The notes beneath the pieces were generated by a model. It was not told where the DNA came from. It saw only the letters and a program-made list of their open reading frames with translations, and made no database searches. Source: Codonopsis lanceolata (Eukaryota > Streptophyta > Magnoliopsida > Asterales > Campanulaceae). Taken from it: a stretch of DNA of 64,000 nt. Made by a program: the position numbers and the translations under genes. Where the stretch lies: positions 164,403,824-164,467,823 of the forward strand of contig CM028377.1 of assembly GCA_013146195.2 (NCBI GenBank), read 5' to 3'. Shown here piece by piece: positions 35,081 to 46,354 of this stretch. Numbering within the stretch: the stretch's first letter is position 1; each line of letters begins with the position of its first letter.

Positions 35081-35422
35081 TGTAAACAAAGAAAGAAGAA
35101 TAGAAATTTGAATCAAATCGATTTCATGAAGAAAGTTTGGCTTCGTTAATCTATCTCTGTTACAGATCCCTAACCCCCAATATTTATACAAAGCAATGGG
35201 ACCGAAAAACAAATAAACTGATACTAACTGACTAGTTACACTTTAGCCCTCAATAAAAGCAAACATTACAACCAGACACTATTACTTTCCATAACAATAG
35301 AATTAAGAAACTTTTTCCACTTTGTATTCAATTCCCCATACTTGGCTCTTGCTTTGACTTCATCACCCTTTCTGAACTTAACCAGACTATTTAGAATTCT
35401 TGAAGATTCATTATCCTTAACA
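35081..35422 (-). repeat. 5' LTR of copia element
   Basis: 342-bp direct copy of the 3' LTR, with a TATAAATA box on the minus strand around 35181-35189. It would carry the element's promoter. Confidence 0.97.
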
Positions 35423-35884
35423 CCATTCATTAAGACAAAGAGAGTGTGGGGGTAGAGAGAGATGGCTGCTACTTGTTTTTCTGGTTTGGTTTTCAGAACC
35501 AAAGAAATAGTCAGCAATTGTGGGAATAACCGTTATTTTTTAATAATAAAAAAATGACCTATTTTTTTTATTTTTTTCGATATCATATTACTTTTTATAT
35601 ACGGTCAATTATGTATTTTCTGGTTATGAAAAATATATATATCAAATTTCTATTTAAAAACAATCGATTTGACGTAAAAATTAAGAAACTAAATGATTAT
35701 TTTATTTCAATTAACATACGGTAAAAGCGAAAATATGTTTTTGTTTTGATATTATTAGTGGTTCTGCCAACACTAACACATCATATTTATATATATATAT
35801 ATATATATAGTTAGTTGTAACTTTTGATAATTTTTTGTAAAAGAAATTTAATTTTTTGTAATTTTTGTATTTATTTGATAAGTG

Positions 35885-36037
35885 CATGTTAATGAGTAAA
35901 TGGGCGTCCATGGACACCCATGCCCATTTAGTGATCGCCCATATATTTCCATGTTATTAAATGAGCACTTAATTACCCGCTCATTTGAGCCCGCCGCCCA
36001 TTTGGGCCCGTCCACGCCCGCCCGTTTGCCATCTCTA
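35885..36037. mobile_element. hAT-like MITE terminus
   Basis: Ends GCCATCTCTA, in reverse TAGAGATGGCAAACGGGCGG, with nested GGGC/GCCC repeats (GGGCGTCC, GCCCATTT, GGGCCCGTCC). Such ends are common in plant hAT MITEs. The left end was not found. Confidence 0.45.
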
Positions 36038-36519
36038 GAAAAAGAGCACCGGAAGAAAAGGATATGGGTTGGCTACTTGGCTTAGGCCTCCATCTTGCTC
36101 TTTCAACTAACCGAGAGTCCTTCTCTGCGACATATTAGTAAATATTCACCTCCGAAATTGTTAGCCAGTATATTTTTTAAAATATTTAATCGCTTAACTC
36201 TCCCTTTTTTTTCCAGCCTTTAAAATCCATTTTCAAAAAATTATTCTTAAAATGTTCAGAACGGCTCCTTCCACAGCTCTAGCCAACATTAGTTGCGGTA
36301 ACGAAACGAGGATCGACATATCCGGTCAGGTCGCCGAGAGAACCGCCCCCGAAAGGTTAACGATTTTTCCTATTCCTTAAGTACTAGAATAAACCTAGAC
36401 TAGGTTAGATGATTTTCAGTTGGGACGAAGGACAAGGTTGAGGAGGAAGAAGAAGGCTTATGAGGGAGGTGGGGGGAGTAAAAAGGTGGAGGTCATGAAG
36501 GTCTGGTTCATTATAATTT

Positions 36520-37320
36520 TGCATCGCGATGCATCAATATTATTTGTAGTGCGATTCATTAATTAGGTGCTTGACTTGATGCATTGCGAAGCATAAATTA
36601 GATTAGATAGTTTAAATTGATGCATCACTGTACAAAAATTTAAAAACTTGGTGCAGCGAAATGCAAAATTTGATTGGGTAATTTAAATTGAAGCATCGCG
36701 GTGTAAAAAGTGATGCAACGCGATGCAAAATTAGATTAGGTTATTTAAATTGATATATCGCGTTGCAAAAATTAATATAGCACAACGCGCTGAGTGGCTG
36801 ATCCGTAGCTCACCTTCGGTTCATTAAGAGTATCGCATTCTTTTCGCCACCAAAAGTGATTTTATTTTTCAGATTAAAAAAACATGGTAAACTGTAGCGG
36901 TTACAAACTTTGAAAAGAGTCCAACCTGAATTTACCCATACACATTTGTTCATTTAGTTGGGGGAAAATTAGACTCCAAAATTTGGACTTCAATTTAAAA
37001 AATCGGTGAAATTTCGGGTCAGTCCACAGTACCTTATGTTTTTAAACTAGAAAAAAACACATTTTAGGGCAAAATGATTGTGCTACCCTTACAACCGAAA
37101 GCAAACTAACTTACTCAGTGCATCACGTTGTATCAATTTGTGTATCGCGATGCACAAAATTCAATTGCAATGCACGATTTTGATGAATGCTTATGTGCAT
37201 TGTGATCCACAAATCATGAATTGCGATGCACATAATCATACATCAAAATCATAATGATGCATCACAAATCAAAATCGATGCATTGCGATTGAAATTTGAT
37301 GCATCGTGATGCAAACTGGT
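36520..37320. repeat. Degenerate GCATCGCGATGCA palindrome array, blocks 1 and 2
   Basis: A perfect 14-bp palindrome TGCATCGCGATGCA at 36520-36533 is followed by many degenerate copies (for example near 36578, 36619, 36655, 36695, 36712, 36760, then 37117-37315). In block 1 copies are separated by AAATTAGATTAGGTTATTTAAATTGAT-type spacers, giving an irregular 45-60-bp period. In block 2 (37115-37320) spacing is 20-40 bp. No ORF or terminal inverted repeat explains them. Confidence 0.75.
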
Positions 37321-38489
37321 TTCAAATGCATCTCATTCGCCTTCTTCTTCCTCCTTCGTCGTAAACCTTTTTTTCCTCCTTTGCCTTCATCCCTTCTGAA
37401 AAATTCTTCAACCCAGCGTAAGTTCATTCCAATATCGTTCTTTATGAATCAAAAAAATCGTTTAAATATCATTCCACAACAACAATCATGATTTTTGAAC
37501 TCTAAATTGTTTATTGAAGCTGGGGAATAAGACAATCTGAGCATTTTAAGAACAACTAGTTTTACACCCGTGCGTTAAACGCACGACATATATATTTTTC
37601 AATCAAATTATACATAAGAAACATGATGTAAAAAAATAAAATCAAAATAATAAATTAAAGAGAATTGTTTATATATATTATTGTAAAACTAATATCACGA
37701 TTAAATACTTTAACGATAATAAATAAAATAAACAAATAATTGTAACGTAAAGATTGTGAGTTAGATGTATATAGACTGAAATTATTATAATGCATCGATT
37801 AAGAAAAAGTAAAATTATTAATAGAGAATACAATAAATAAATAAAAGCTTTTATAAATTTTATAATATTTTTAAATACAACATTTGTCATTAATATATGT
37901 GCGATTATTACTACTATCACTATAATTAAATATGTACAATTACTACTACTATCACTATCACATAACAAAATACACGTAATCAATATTAATTTAATTTTTT
38001 TTATCTTTTAGTTAGTGTATTATGAAAATTAAACGTGTAATTAAAATGTAAGGATAAAAATATAAGTGAATGTAATTATTATTTATTACATGAATGTAAA
38101 ATTCATATATATTTTAGAATACATCTTTAAACGAATATATATTTGTTAGATAATAAAAATTGGACTACAAATTCAATAATCACACCCCTCTAGAGTTATT
38201 GTACATGTTTCCAGAGCAATTAGACTACGATTTACTTGCTCATATTCATCATCACTTTTCTACAATGTCAATGAGCGAAAATGGAATCTAGTAATAGTAA
38301 TGATGATGTTGTCACCTTTCACCAGGACCATATTGATCTTTAAAAATTCACTCATCTAGCATGCCGGTCCCTTTTCTGGAATTTTCAACCGCTTAGGTCT
38401 CCTATAATTGTTTAAAATCGTTAAAGTATATTTTTTGGGCGAGAGAAATGATTAAGATACCCTTAATGAAGAAAGGCGCGCGGACGAGA

Positions 38490-38875
38490 TCCTGCCCAAA
38501 TTTGGGCATCGCAATGCGCAATTGAAGTCTGTTTAAATTTAGGGATCACAATGAAAAAATCATCGCCCAAATTTGGGCATCACAATGCAAAAAGTCTGCC
38601 CAAATTTGAGTATCACAATGCAAAATTTGGGCACCGTAATCCAAAAATCTTTGTTTAAATTTGGGCATCACAATACAAAAATTAAGCATCGCAATGCTTC
38701 CGAAGCAAAAATTGGGTATAGAAGACTACAATGCTCACATCAAAGACGGGGAGAAGACAAGGAAGGGGAGAAAGAAGTGAGACATTCAAAATCAATGCAT
38801 TGCGGTCCAAATCAATGCTGCGTAATTCCAAATCGGTGCCTCGTCTAACATGGGTTCTTCATCGCGGTGCATTGT
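38490..38875. repeat. Palindrome array block 3: GCCCAAATTTGGGC + ATCGCAATGC
   Basis: The repeating unit joins a perfect palindrome GCCCAAATTTGGGC (38494-38507 and 38565-38578, plus diverged copies near 38600, 38625 and 38655) to GCATCGCAATGC, a relative of the core in blocks 1 and 2. Copies are followed by AAAA. Period is about 30-70 bp. Confidence 0.75.
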
Positions 38876-39719
38876 ATAAAGGGAAACAGTCAGAAAGGAG
38901 AATATTGATGAATGCATTCCGAGATCTAATTAATGATCTACCATGTACATTTGTTCTGTATACAAGGAATGTGACCCATCGGATAGCGAGACTTCTTCGC
39001 TAGCTTACTCTAAGATAGAAGGCATCGATTCTCTTTGCACAGGTAGTTAAGCTCATAACTATTCCACTTTGGATCTCACTAGCAGCATCGCTTTATTGAA
39101 GAGAAAACAGGGCTGAAGAAAGCTTTCTGATCCAGGAGATTTTTTATTTTTTTATCCAGGAGAGTTTGATGAAATGTGGATTTCCATTTTCTTAAGAAAG
39201 AATAGTTCCTTTCGGAATCGCACTTGCTTAGACTGCCTGACTTCGGCGCTCTATAGGGGGGAGGGCGCCTTTCATTGCTTAATTTTTTACTTATCCATGA
39301 TGAAGGAAGTTAGATCCAAATCAAAAGATGCTAGGAATATCAAGACCAAGGCGGAAGAGAGAGAGAATGAAGAGAAAATAACAGTGGGTATGGAGTCTAT
39401 GGACAACCAAAGCAACAGGTGGTACCGGAATTTTTGGAACAAATTTATAAAATTTCATTTTTACGGTTTTAAAAAAAGAGGGTACTTAAGCGGTTGAATT
39501 TCTTCCAAAATATATCAAGTCACAATTATTCCTCGTAACTACTACAAAAAGGGAACAATTGCGGGCCGGTACCTTTTTGAAAAATTGTAACCACTACAGT
39601 ACCTTATTTTTGTTTTTAATCGCAGAAGTGCAATTTCATTAATTTTTTCCTTAAATGCCCTTCCTTCTCCTACCGTCCTTTAAGCGCATCATAACTGAAG
39701 AAGAAGAAGACGACAGACC

Positions 39720-39882
39720 CAACAAACTCAGTTACGATTCAAGTGTCAGAGTTGGTGATTTAGGCGTCGATGGTTGCGATGTGGGCTTCAGAGGTTTCGA
39801 TGTAAGCGTCCAACAACAAACTCAGTTACGATTCAAGCGTCGAAGTTGACGATTTAGGCGTTGATGGTTGTGATGTGGGTTT
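39720..39882 (+). repeat. Two copies of a ~65-bp unit, 99-bp spacing
   Basis: AACAAACTCAGTTACGATTC is followed by AAG-GTC-GAGTTG-(T)GATTTAGGCGT-GATGGTTG-GATGTGGG in both 39721-39787 and 39819-39882. The frame is open (39655-39849) but the product is not recognised. Confidence 0.8.
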
Positions 39883-40170
39883 ATATTAGATATCAATTGA
39901 ATCATCACCTCTCCTTAGCTCTCGAACGAGGAATGCTCATATACTAAATGTAGTGTTCTGGAGAAATACTAAATCAATAGTTGGGTAAAAACTTGGATGG
40001 CTGGTTGTTGAATCCCATTGCATTTGTAACTGAATTTAAAAAGGACAAAGCATAACGATTTTTCATGCAATGAACTTGGATGGCTAGTTTCTGAATCAAT
40101 GATTTTTCATGCAATGAATCTAATCACCAAAAGTGCAAGGAGCAGTGGAGCGGCTATTGGGCTTGGGGAG

Positions 40171-40972
40171 CATGGCCGGCCCTGCCATAAGGAGAATGAG
40201 GCCATGGCCTTGGGCCCCCTAAAAATACTTAATTTTTTAGGCCCCCAAATCTCACAAAAACCCTACACATTATTTAAAAAAAAATTGAAATAAATGTCTT
40301 ATTCTAATTTCTTAAAAAGACTTAGGCTTCATTTGCTTCACGGAAAATGACTTTTGGAAAACGTTTTCCTCATTTTCTAGTATTTGGTAACCAGAGGAAA
40401 ATGTAGTCAACATAAAAGCTTTTCCAAGTCAACGGAAAATGAAGCCTTCTTTTCAGGAAAATGACTTACATATTCATTTTCCAAATGTTCGAGTACCCCT
40501 TTATCCTCTTCCACAATTATACATATTTATAAACACACAATATTTTACTCTACAAATACATTGTTTAGAAATATAATTAGAGTTTGTGCACATTATTTAT
40601 AAATTATAATTTAAATAAATACTCATTACGTCATAAAATTAGTGTCCACAATATTATTTAGGGATGTCCCAAATATTATCATTTTTCTTTTTTAAAACGT
40701 TTTTTCATTATTACCAATTTTTTTGTTTGTATTTGTGACATTGAAAAAAAATGGACCTTATTTATTCATATATTGTTTTCCGTGTGTTTGCCAAACATCT
40801 GAAAATGTTTTTTGACATATTTTCAAAAGATTTACCAATAAAAAAAAAGACATACGTAACATTTGTCTCCTTAATTTTTCAAAAATTGGGGAAAAATTTA
40901 TGCTACAAAGGAAGGGTCCCGTTCAAAGTAATTGGCCTTGGGCACCCAATTTTACAGGGCTGTCCCTGTTGG
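40171..40972. mobile_element. Possible hAT-like element with CAGGGC-GGCCCTG ends
   Basis: The left end contains CATGGCCGGCCCTG and the right end CAGGGCTGTCCCTG, near-palindromes of the kind found at plant hAT element termini. TGGCCTTGGGC-CCC occurs just inside both ends. The interior is AT-rich with a nested GGAAAATGA-type repeat (40340-40480) and no transposase domain that I recognise. Confidence 0.5.
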
Positions 40973-41609
40973 GGAGTGTCTCCCATAGCCTTTTTTATTT
41001 CGGATGAACGACGCCCAAAACATTTGAACGACGCTCAAAAATTTTTGAATGACCCCTAAAAAATATCCGAAGCCCAAATTGGTACAGTGGCTTTGTGTGC
41101 GCGTCTTTCCTTCGTTAAGAGTATTTTCGTCGTTTTCTTCTCAAAGTACACTGTATCGGTTTGAAAAAATAATGATGGAATTTTACGGTTATAATTTCAT
41201 TATGTGAGACCGGTCCGATTATCACCAAAAAAATGTGATACCCACTTAATGGTTTTACATACGATATTTAAAGGACTTATGTAACAATTGTTGGCGCTCT
41301 GTTACTTAGGCATCAATTGTTGGCACTTTGTTACTTACGCTTTATTACTTGTTCATTTTAAAAATTGTTGGGCGCTCTGTGCATTTAAAAAAAAATGTTG
41401 TTATGATTTATGTTCATTTGCAAGTTTTTTTCCTTCTTAAATTTATTTATGCCATTTATGTTTATAAGTTGCATTTGAGTTGCAGAAAATGGAATTTGTC
41501 ACAAAGAGTAGTAATTGGTATGATGCCATAATTATGTACAGATTCAAAATAGATGTTATAAATATAGTATGATAGGTTAAGTCAGAAATACAAAGAATTA
41601 TGAATGAAA

Positions 41610-42090
41610 TCTACATTTGGAAAACATATGGATGCGTATCATAATATTTCTCCCGCAGCCAAACTCATCCATGCATATTGTTTTTGATGGATAAGCCATA
41701 TCAGGAGCACGAGAATGAGGTATGGTTTTATATTGGTGGTCAAAGAATCAGATTTGACTTTTTTGATTATACCATCATTACCGGCTTAAACCCCGATATT
41801 GAAAAATATTACGAAAAGGGAATTCGTGATAAAAATAGATTGGCTAAAAAATTCTTTTGGGGAATTGGAAAGTCAATCAAGCCTAAAGAGTTTATGAATG
41901 CTTTTGTTGTTATGAAAGTTGGGGTATCATTTATGACTTTGTGTTGAGAGGAAAAGGAAAGGACTACATCTATTGAGAAGGATGTTTTGAATATCGTTAA
42001 CGACTTGAAGTTTTTCAAAACATATCCATGGGGAGCAAGGGATTACAAATTTCTTTATGATGCTGATGAGCTCAAGATTTTTATGAATTT
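41610..42090 (+). pseudogene. DUF1985 domain pseudogene, part 1
   Basis: Plus strand. A domain of the plant-specific DUF1985 family, usually found with Ulp1-like peptidases in MULE-associated genes. Recognisable parts are TFGKHMDAYHNISPAAKLIHAY (near 41612-41676), then after a frame change the 41678-41947 frame with NEVWFYIGGQRIRFDFFDYT, IITGLNPD and FMNAFVVMKVG, then TTSIEKDVLNIV and DLKFFKTYPWGARDYKF (41960-42055). A TGA at 41945 and frame changes break it. The function of DUF1985 is not established. It continues at 44475 and again at 47636 after two insertions. Confidence 0.75.
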
Positions 42091-42203
42091 TTCTTTGAAT
42101 TTCCTTTTATTTTGTGTTATTTTGAGTTAATTATGCATTGGAAATATTATTATTTGTGTATTTATGTTTAATGTAGGTTTCCATGCATAATCAATCATTT
42201 ATA

Positions 42204-43865
42204 TGATGTTTAGCATAAAGTTTGAGGCAATTCCGGGTTTAAAGTTGAGTTGCAAGTCATTCGGTTAAAGTCTATTAAGTCTATTAAGAGTCTCAAGGCA
42301 AAATGAGGCCTAACGAAGGCTAACAACGCTAACGGGGACTTAGATGCAAGTCCTGGAGGGGGAAGGACTTCTCCAGCCACTTCCAAATCCTTCATAGGCA
42401 CCGAGTAACTTTCAGAAGACCAAGGGAGGTCGGCGCTAATTCTCCAAACTTTTTCATTTATGCGTTGTCGGTTGCTTGCCCCGAGCTTAGCCCGCGTCCC
42501 TGCCATGGTTCGCTCCAGATCCGACCCGTGTTCTTTAGCCACGAGCCCGCCTTTCCAACCCAATCCTGTCACAGTCCTCACCCATTTCTTCCTGGTTCAA
42601 CCCACGGTCCTCCAACCGGGATAACCCACTCGTGTCGTGACCCAGCCTTCCTTTTCTTCTTTATTTTGCCTCAAAATCTCCCTTGCTTTTTCGAATTTGC
42701 CCCTGGCCATATTGGAGACCCAATTGCCTTCTCTTATAATTATCAACCGACCACCATTTGAGATAGCAACACCCCATTTATGGGCTGTAAACCCTAAATG
42801 GGGCAACAGCCCCATCTTCCCAAATTTCTCACCAAATCTTTGAAGATTGATTACGTTTGAAGGGTTTGAACTTCAAATCAAGGGTCAATGATGCATTTAC
42901 AAGAGATTTTAACTCGGGATTTGTGTATTATTCGATTAATTCTTCATATCTCTATTTCAAGATATTTATTGTCAAATGTAATATTTTAATTTAACATATC
43001 TCTTTATTTAGTATACATTCATGTTTGATTATTATTTTGTGGACTTAATGCTTTTAATTAATTGACCATTAATTAAATGATTTTAAAAATGTTTAGGATC
43101 CACGAGAGCTACCTTTACTTTTCGGACTAATCAATTTAATAGTTGTTGTTTTTGTGAGACTCACCGATAGCCAATCGGCTACCGACATGATTTTGTAGAA
43201 AAATAGAGAGAATATCTTTTTGCGAAGTATTACCCATGTGCTTGGTAATTGTTGTGTGTTCTTAATATTTTTGATGGTTTAGCCACCATAAGATAATCAC
43301 TAGAATGATAGGATATGTTGCGAAAACCCATCCTGTTAATTCCGAAAATCACAATAATTGTTTGCGTTACGTGAGACCGAGAGGAGATCGTGCATAGATA
43401 GTCATTGAGTGTTTGTTTTGACATGCAATTATTTTCTCCTTTGTTATAAGATGCGAGAGTCCGTAGTAAGGAGTTGTAGCTAGATTTGATATAAGATGCG
43501 CGAGCTCGTAGTGAATAATATAGTGCGCCCAACTACCAGGACTTGAGTTAAAGAAACATATAAAGAGGATTAATTTAGACACCGGCTAGACTAAAAATAT
43601 TGCACTTCTATATTTTTAATCTTGATTTATTGCTGTCAAACCACTTGTGCGTTAGAGTAGATTTAATTACTTTCCTTAGTTGTTTATTTTATTTTTTAGT
43701 TTATTTTTAATTCATTTTCTTTTAATCTTGATTTTATTTTTTTGGTACTTAGTTGGAGTGAGAATTACATAAATTCTTTATGAGATCGATAACTCGTACT
43801 TATATACACTTTATTACTTGATACGACCGGGTATTCTTGCTTGAGTTGCGTTTTTGAGCACATCA
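42204..43865 (+). mobile_element. Athila-like LTR (plus orientation)
   Basis: Starts TGATGTTTAGC and ends GAGCACATCA, so its ends are imperfect inverted repeats (TGATGT...ACATCA), about 1.66 kb. The last part (CTTGCTTGAGTTGCGTTTTTGAGCACATCA) and the following GTTTTTAGCCTCATTGTCAGGGAA, a decayed GGCGCC-TTGCCGGGGA-type PBS region, are characteristic of Athila 5' LTR borders. No partner LTR is present in the window. Confidence 0.68.
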
Positions 43866-44474
43866 AGTTTTTAGCCTCATTGTCAGGGAATGGTTTAATT
43901 TTTGCTCCTTTACACTAACATCGATACCAAGCGAAGCTATTTGTAGTTTGAGCATGTTTTTTTAGTTAGTTTACTTGCTTTTGTATTTATATGTTTTGTA
44001 TGTTGAGTCGCTTTTTGAATCTCTCCCGAGTTTGTGGGTTTGTAGGGAGGTGTGCATATAGTCCACACAAAAAAAAAAATATTTTTCTTTTTTATTTCTT
44101 AATTGTTTTCCTACCCATTTTCTTTTGAGCTTGATTTGATGCATGGTTATGCACTTCATATAGGATGTTGCTTGTGGAAATTCATAGAGTGAATTATTTT
44201 GGGCTCGAACTTTAAAAGAAATCAACTTTGATGGAGTTTTCTTTCTTTCGCTTCTCCTTTTACTTTAAGTTGAGGAGTATGGTTTGGTTGGTAAATTCCG
44301 AAAATCTAGAGCTTGAAATGCACCATTTTTTATGCTTTGTGATTTTGGCACTTGTTAGAGTTGTGTGCTCATTATTTTCTTGGATTTGAGCTTTGAGTTA
44401 TTTCATGCTAGTTGAGCATTTTTGTGTGATTCCCCTGCTATGGTTCTTTCTTGGCAAAAGCTTGTGTTGCTCAT
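43866..44474 (+). mobile_element. Athila-like leader fragment
   Basis: Non-coding sequence after the LTR. 43960-44080 (GAGTCGCTTTTTGAATCTCT, GAGTTTGTGGGTTTGTAGGG) is clearly related to the minus-strand sequence at 12330-12190 of the other Athila element. The fragment stops abruptly at a second copy of the DUF1985 segment. Confidence 0.6.
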
Positions 44475-44609
44475 AAAAGGAAAGGACTACATCCATTGAG
44501 AAAGATGTTTTGAATATCGTTGACGACCTGAAGTTTTTCAAAACATATCCATGAGAACAAGGGGCTACAAATTTCCTTATGATGCATCGACAAAAACTGA
44601 TTGTGGTGC
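44475..44609 (+). pseudogene. DUF1985 pseudogene, part 2 (duplicated segment)
   Basis: 44475-44585 repeats 41952-42063 with about a dozen differences (TTSIEKDVLNIVDDLKFFKTYP). It then runs on with DASTKTDCGA to the insertion point of the mini-gypsy element at 44610. The W of the PWG motif is replaced by a stop codon in this copy. Confidence 0.72.
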
Positions 44610-45467
44610 TGATGTAGTTCCATCCGAGGGCTCAACTCTAAGAGAACAAGACCCATTGAAATGGCAAGTTGGACCTATCACTAAGTCCAAGTCCAAAGAA
44701 TTCAAGAATACTATCAATGGTTTAATTGAAACTTGTTGGGTTCAAGCTCAAGTCACAACTCAAGGAAACCAAACAAATCAAGTCCTTTTAGTCCAAGTTA
44801 TTAATCAAGACTAGGCCCTAGTCTTGGATTGGTCTAGCTCAAAAACACAAGAAAAAAGGCCCAATTGAAGTGCAAAATGGAGTCTCATGGTGATGGAACT
44901 CTAGCCCAAAGGAGTACATTTTGAGCCCAAAACAAGACCAAAATTCAGCCTTTTCAAAGTCAACAAAGGAGGCATCCGAATTTTCTCTTCTAAATCTAGA
45001 AAATTCCATTCAAGATAAGTTGGATCCATTCATGAACTTGGAGAACTCAAGAGTCTTTGATAGCTTATCATGATAGCTAGTACAACTTATAATATAAGTG
45101 GATTAGCTTATCGCTAACCTCATTGATGACATCATGAACATTGTATTCTCCACCACATTAGCCTATAAATAGGCCTCTTTTGTAGCCTTGCAAATCAGAT
45201 CATGTATGTTATTTTTGAGTGAATTTTATTCAACTCTTTTGGTTCTTTAAGAACTTTAGACTTATCAACTTTATAGTCTTCTACAAAACTTGTGGCGTCT
45301 TTCCTAGCTTATCAGCCAAACTTGATGTGTTTGGTTGTGGCGCTTCTAAACCAAGTATCCTATCTCTTTAGGTAGGGGGTGCAGTTTTACACCAACAAGA
45401 CGACTTGTCTTAGAACGATTTTTGTTAAGGAAATTTCTATCCTTCTCTTTTGGTAGAAATTGCATCA
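44610..45467 (+). repeat. 5' LTR of mini-gypsy element
   Basis: 858 bp, with a TATAAATA box at 45164-45171 preceded by CACATTAGCC. Near-copy of 46774-47635. Confidence 0.95.
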
Positions 45468-45477
45468 TTCGAGCCAA

Positions 45478-45492
45478 TGGTATCAAGAAGCC
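45478..45492 (+). promoter_or_regulatory. PBS-like site of mini-gypsy element
   Basis: TGGTATCAAGAAGC lies 10 bp inside the 5' LTR and resembles the TGGTATCAGAGC site complementary to initiator Met tRNA. Confidence 0.6.
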
Positions 45493-45966
45493 AATTCTAA
45501 GATCCTTCTCTTCTCATCTTTTGTCATACTATCCTTCTCTTCTCATCTTTTGATTTTTCTCGGTATTTCATTATTCACATCTTGATATTGGCTTTGTTAC
45601 AAGTTGGCAAGGAATTTTATCAGTGAATCTTGGGGGGGTTGGGAAATCAATTCTTCTTCTTTCTTTTTATACCCTTTGAATTACCTAGTCCAAAAAAAAA
45701 ATCTAGGAACAAAAAAAAAAAACAAAAATTTTGAAATTGTTCTTGTTATTCTTGTCCTACAAAAAAAGAATCTGGAAATTGATATTGAGTTTTTGATTTA
45801 TCCTATCTTCTTTAAGTCTTCTTCTTCATCTATCCTCTCTATTTTTCATTTCTAAATCTATATATCTTCTTCTATCTACAAAATAAAATTAAAACAAAAA
45901 AAATTATTGCAGCCATTCGATATTTCAATTTTCTTCCTTCCTTGTCATCCAATTCTAAATCGGTAA

Positions 45967-46344
45967 TTGAACTACCAAATGGAAACAAATATGCAAGCTG
46001 AATTGTTGAGGGTTTTAAGTGTGCGAGGCAAGGGAAAAACAGAAGTGTTTCGAAATATATGTCGTACTAGATGTTGTGTTCAAGACAAGGTGTTTAGTAT
46101 GATTATAAATAGTGATAGCGGTGCTAATGTTGTTAGCACTCTATTGGTTGAAGAATTGGGACTTCCCATTGTTAGACGTAAGCACCCTTATAGCTTGCAA
46201 TTGCTCGATTGTCATGGTGTGATTAAGGTGGATAAACAAGTGCGTGTAACATTTAGCATTGGGAAGTATGAAGATCATGTTTTGTGTGATGTTATACCAA
46301 TGCAAGGTTGGCATCTTTTACTAGGTCTTTCCATGGAAATATGA
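45967..46344 (+). pseudogene. Gypsy aspartic protease remnant
   Basis: 125-residue open frame with a retropepsin-like core: MIINSDSGANVVSTLLVEEL carries the catalytic D-S-G. It is followed by HPYSLQLLDCHGVIKVDKQV, FSIGKYEDHVLCDVIPMQ and LLLGLSMEI (second conserved hydrophobic turn). This pattern is shared with chromovirus-type gypsy polyproteins. A 1-nt frame change near 46335 leads into the next frame, where the usual continuation (YDVVTNKSF) is read. No gag zinc knuckle is seen upstream. Confidence 0.82.
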
Positions 46345-46354
46345 AAATCGAGCT

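Larger units (their letters stand above)
30267..35422 (-). mobile_element. Complete Ty1/copia retrotransposon, minus strand
   Basis: Direct LTRs at 30267-30606 (340 bp) and 35081-35422 (342 bp) begin TGTAAACAAAG and end CCTTAACA on the plus strand. They are flanked by a perfect 5-bp target duplication CCATT (30262-30266 and 35423-35427). A tRNA-iMet PBS adjoins the right LTR and a PPT adjoins the left LTR, so the element reads on the minus strand. The LTRs differ at a short cluster near the edge plus about three single bases, which indicates recent insertion. The coding part has copia order gag-PR-INT-RT-RNase H but is broken in frame at several points. There is no host gene at the insertion site. 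Confidence 0.97.
35423..41600. other. Gene-free AT-rich interval
   Basis: No gene supported. It holds a hAT-like right end near 36037, the palindrome-rich repeats, a possible organelle-like stretch (38940-39260), a 99-bp-spaced duplication (39720-39882), and hAT-like sequence at 40171-40970. The segment 37550-38170 is extremely AT-rich and featureless. Confidence 0.55.

Noticed and set aside
36520..38875. Possible CRISPR-like array
   Set aside because: Repeats are degenerate, spacing is irregular, spacers resemble each other, there are no cas genes, and the context is a plant nuclear genome.
40751..41059. 102-residue frame in the hAT-like block
   Set aside because: No transposase (hAT dimerisation or BED) motif; composition follows the AT-rich repeat.
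42210..42581. 123-residue minus-strand frame
   Set aside because: Lies inside the Athila-like LTR, has no recognisable domain and no homologous context.
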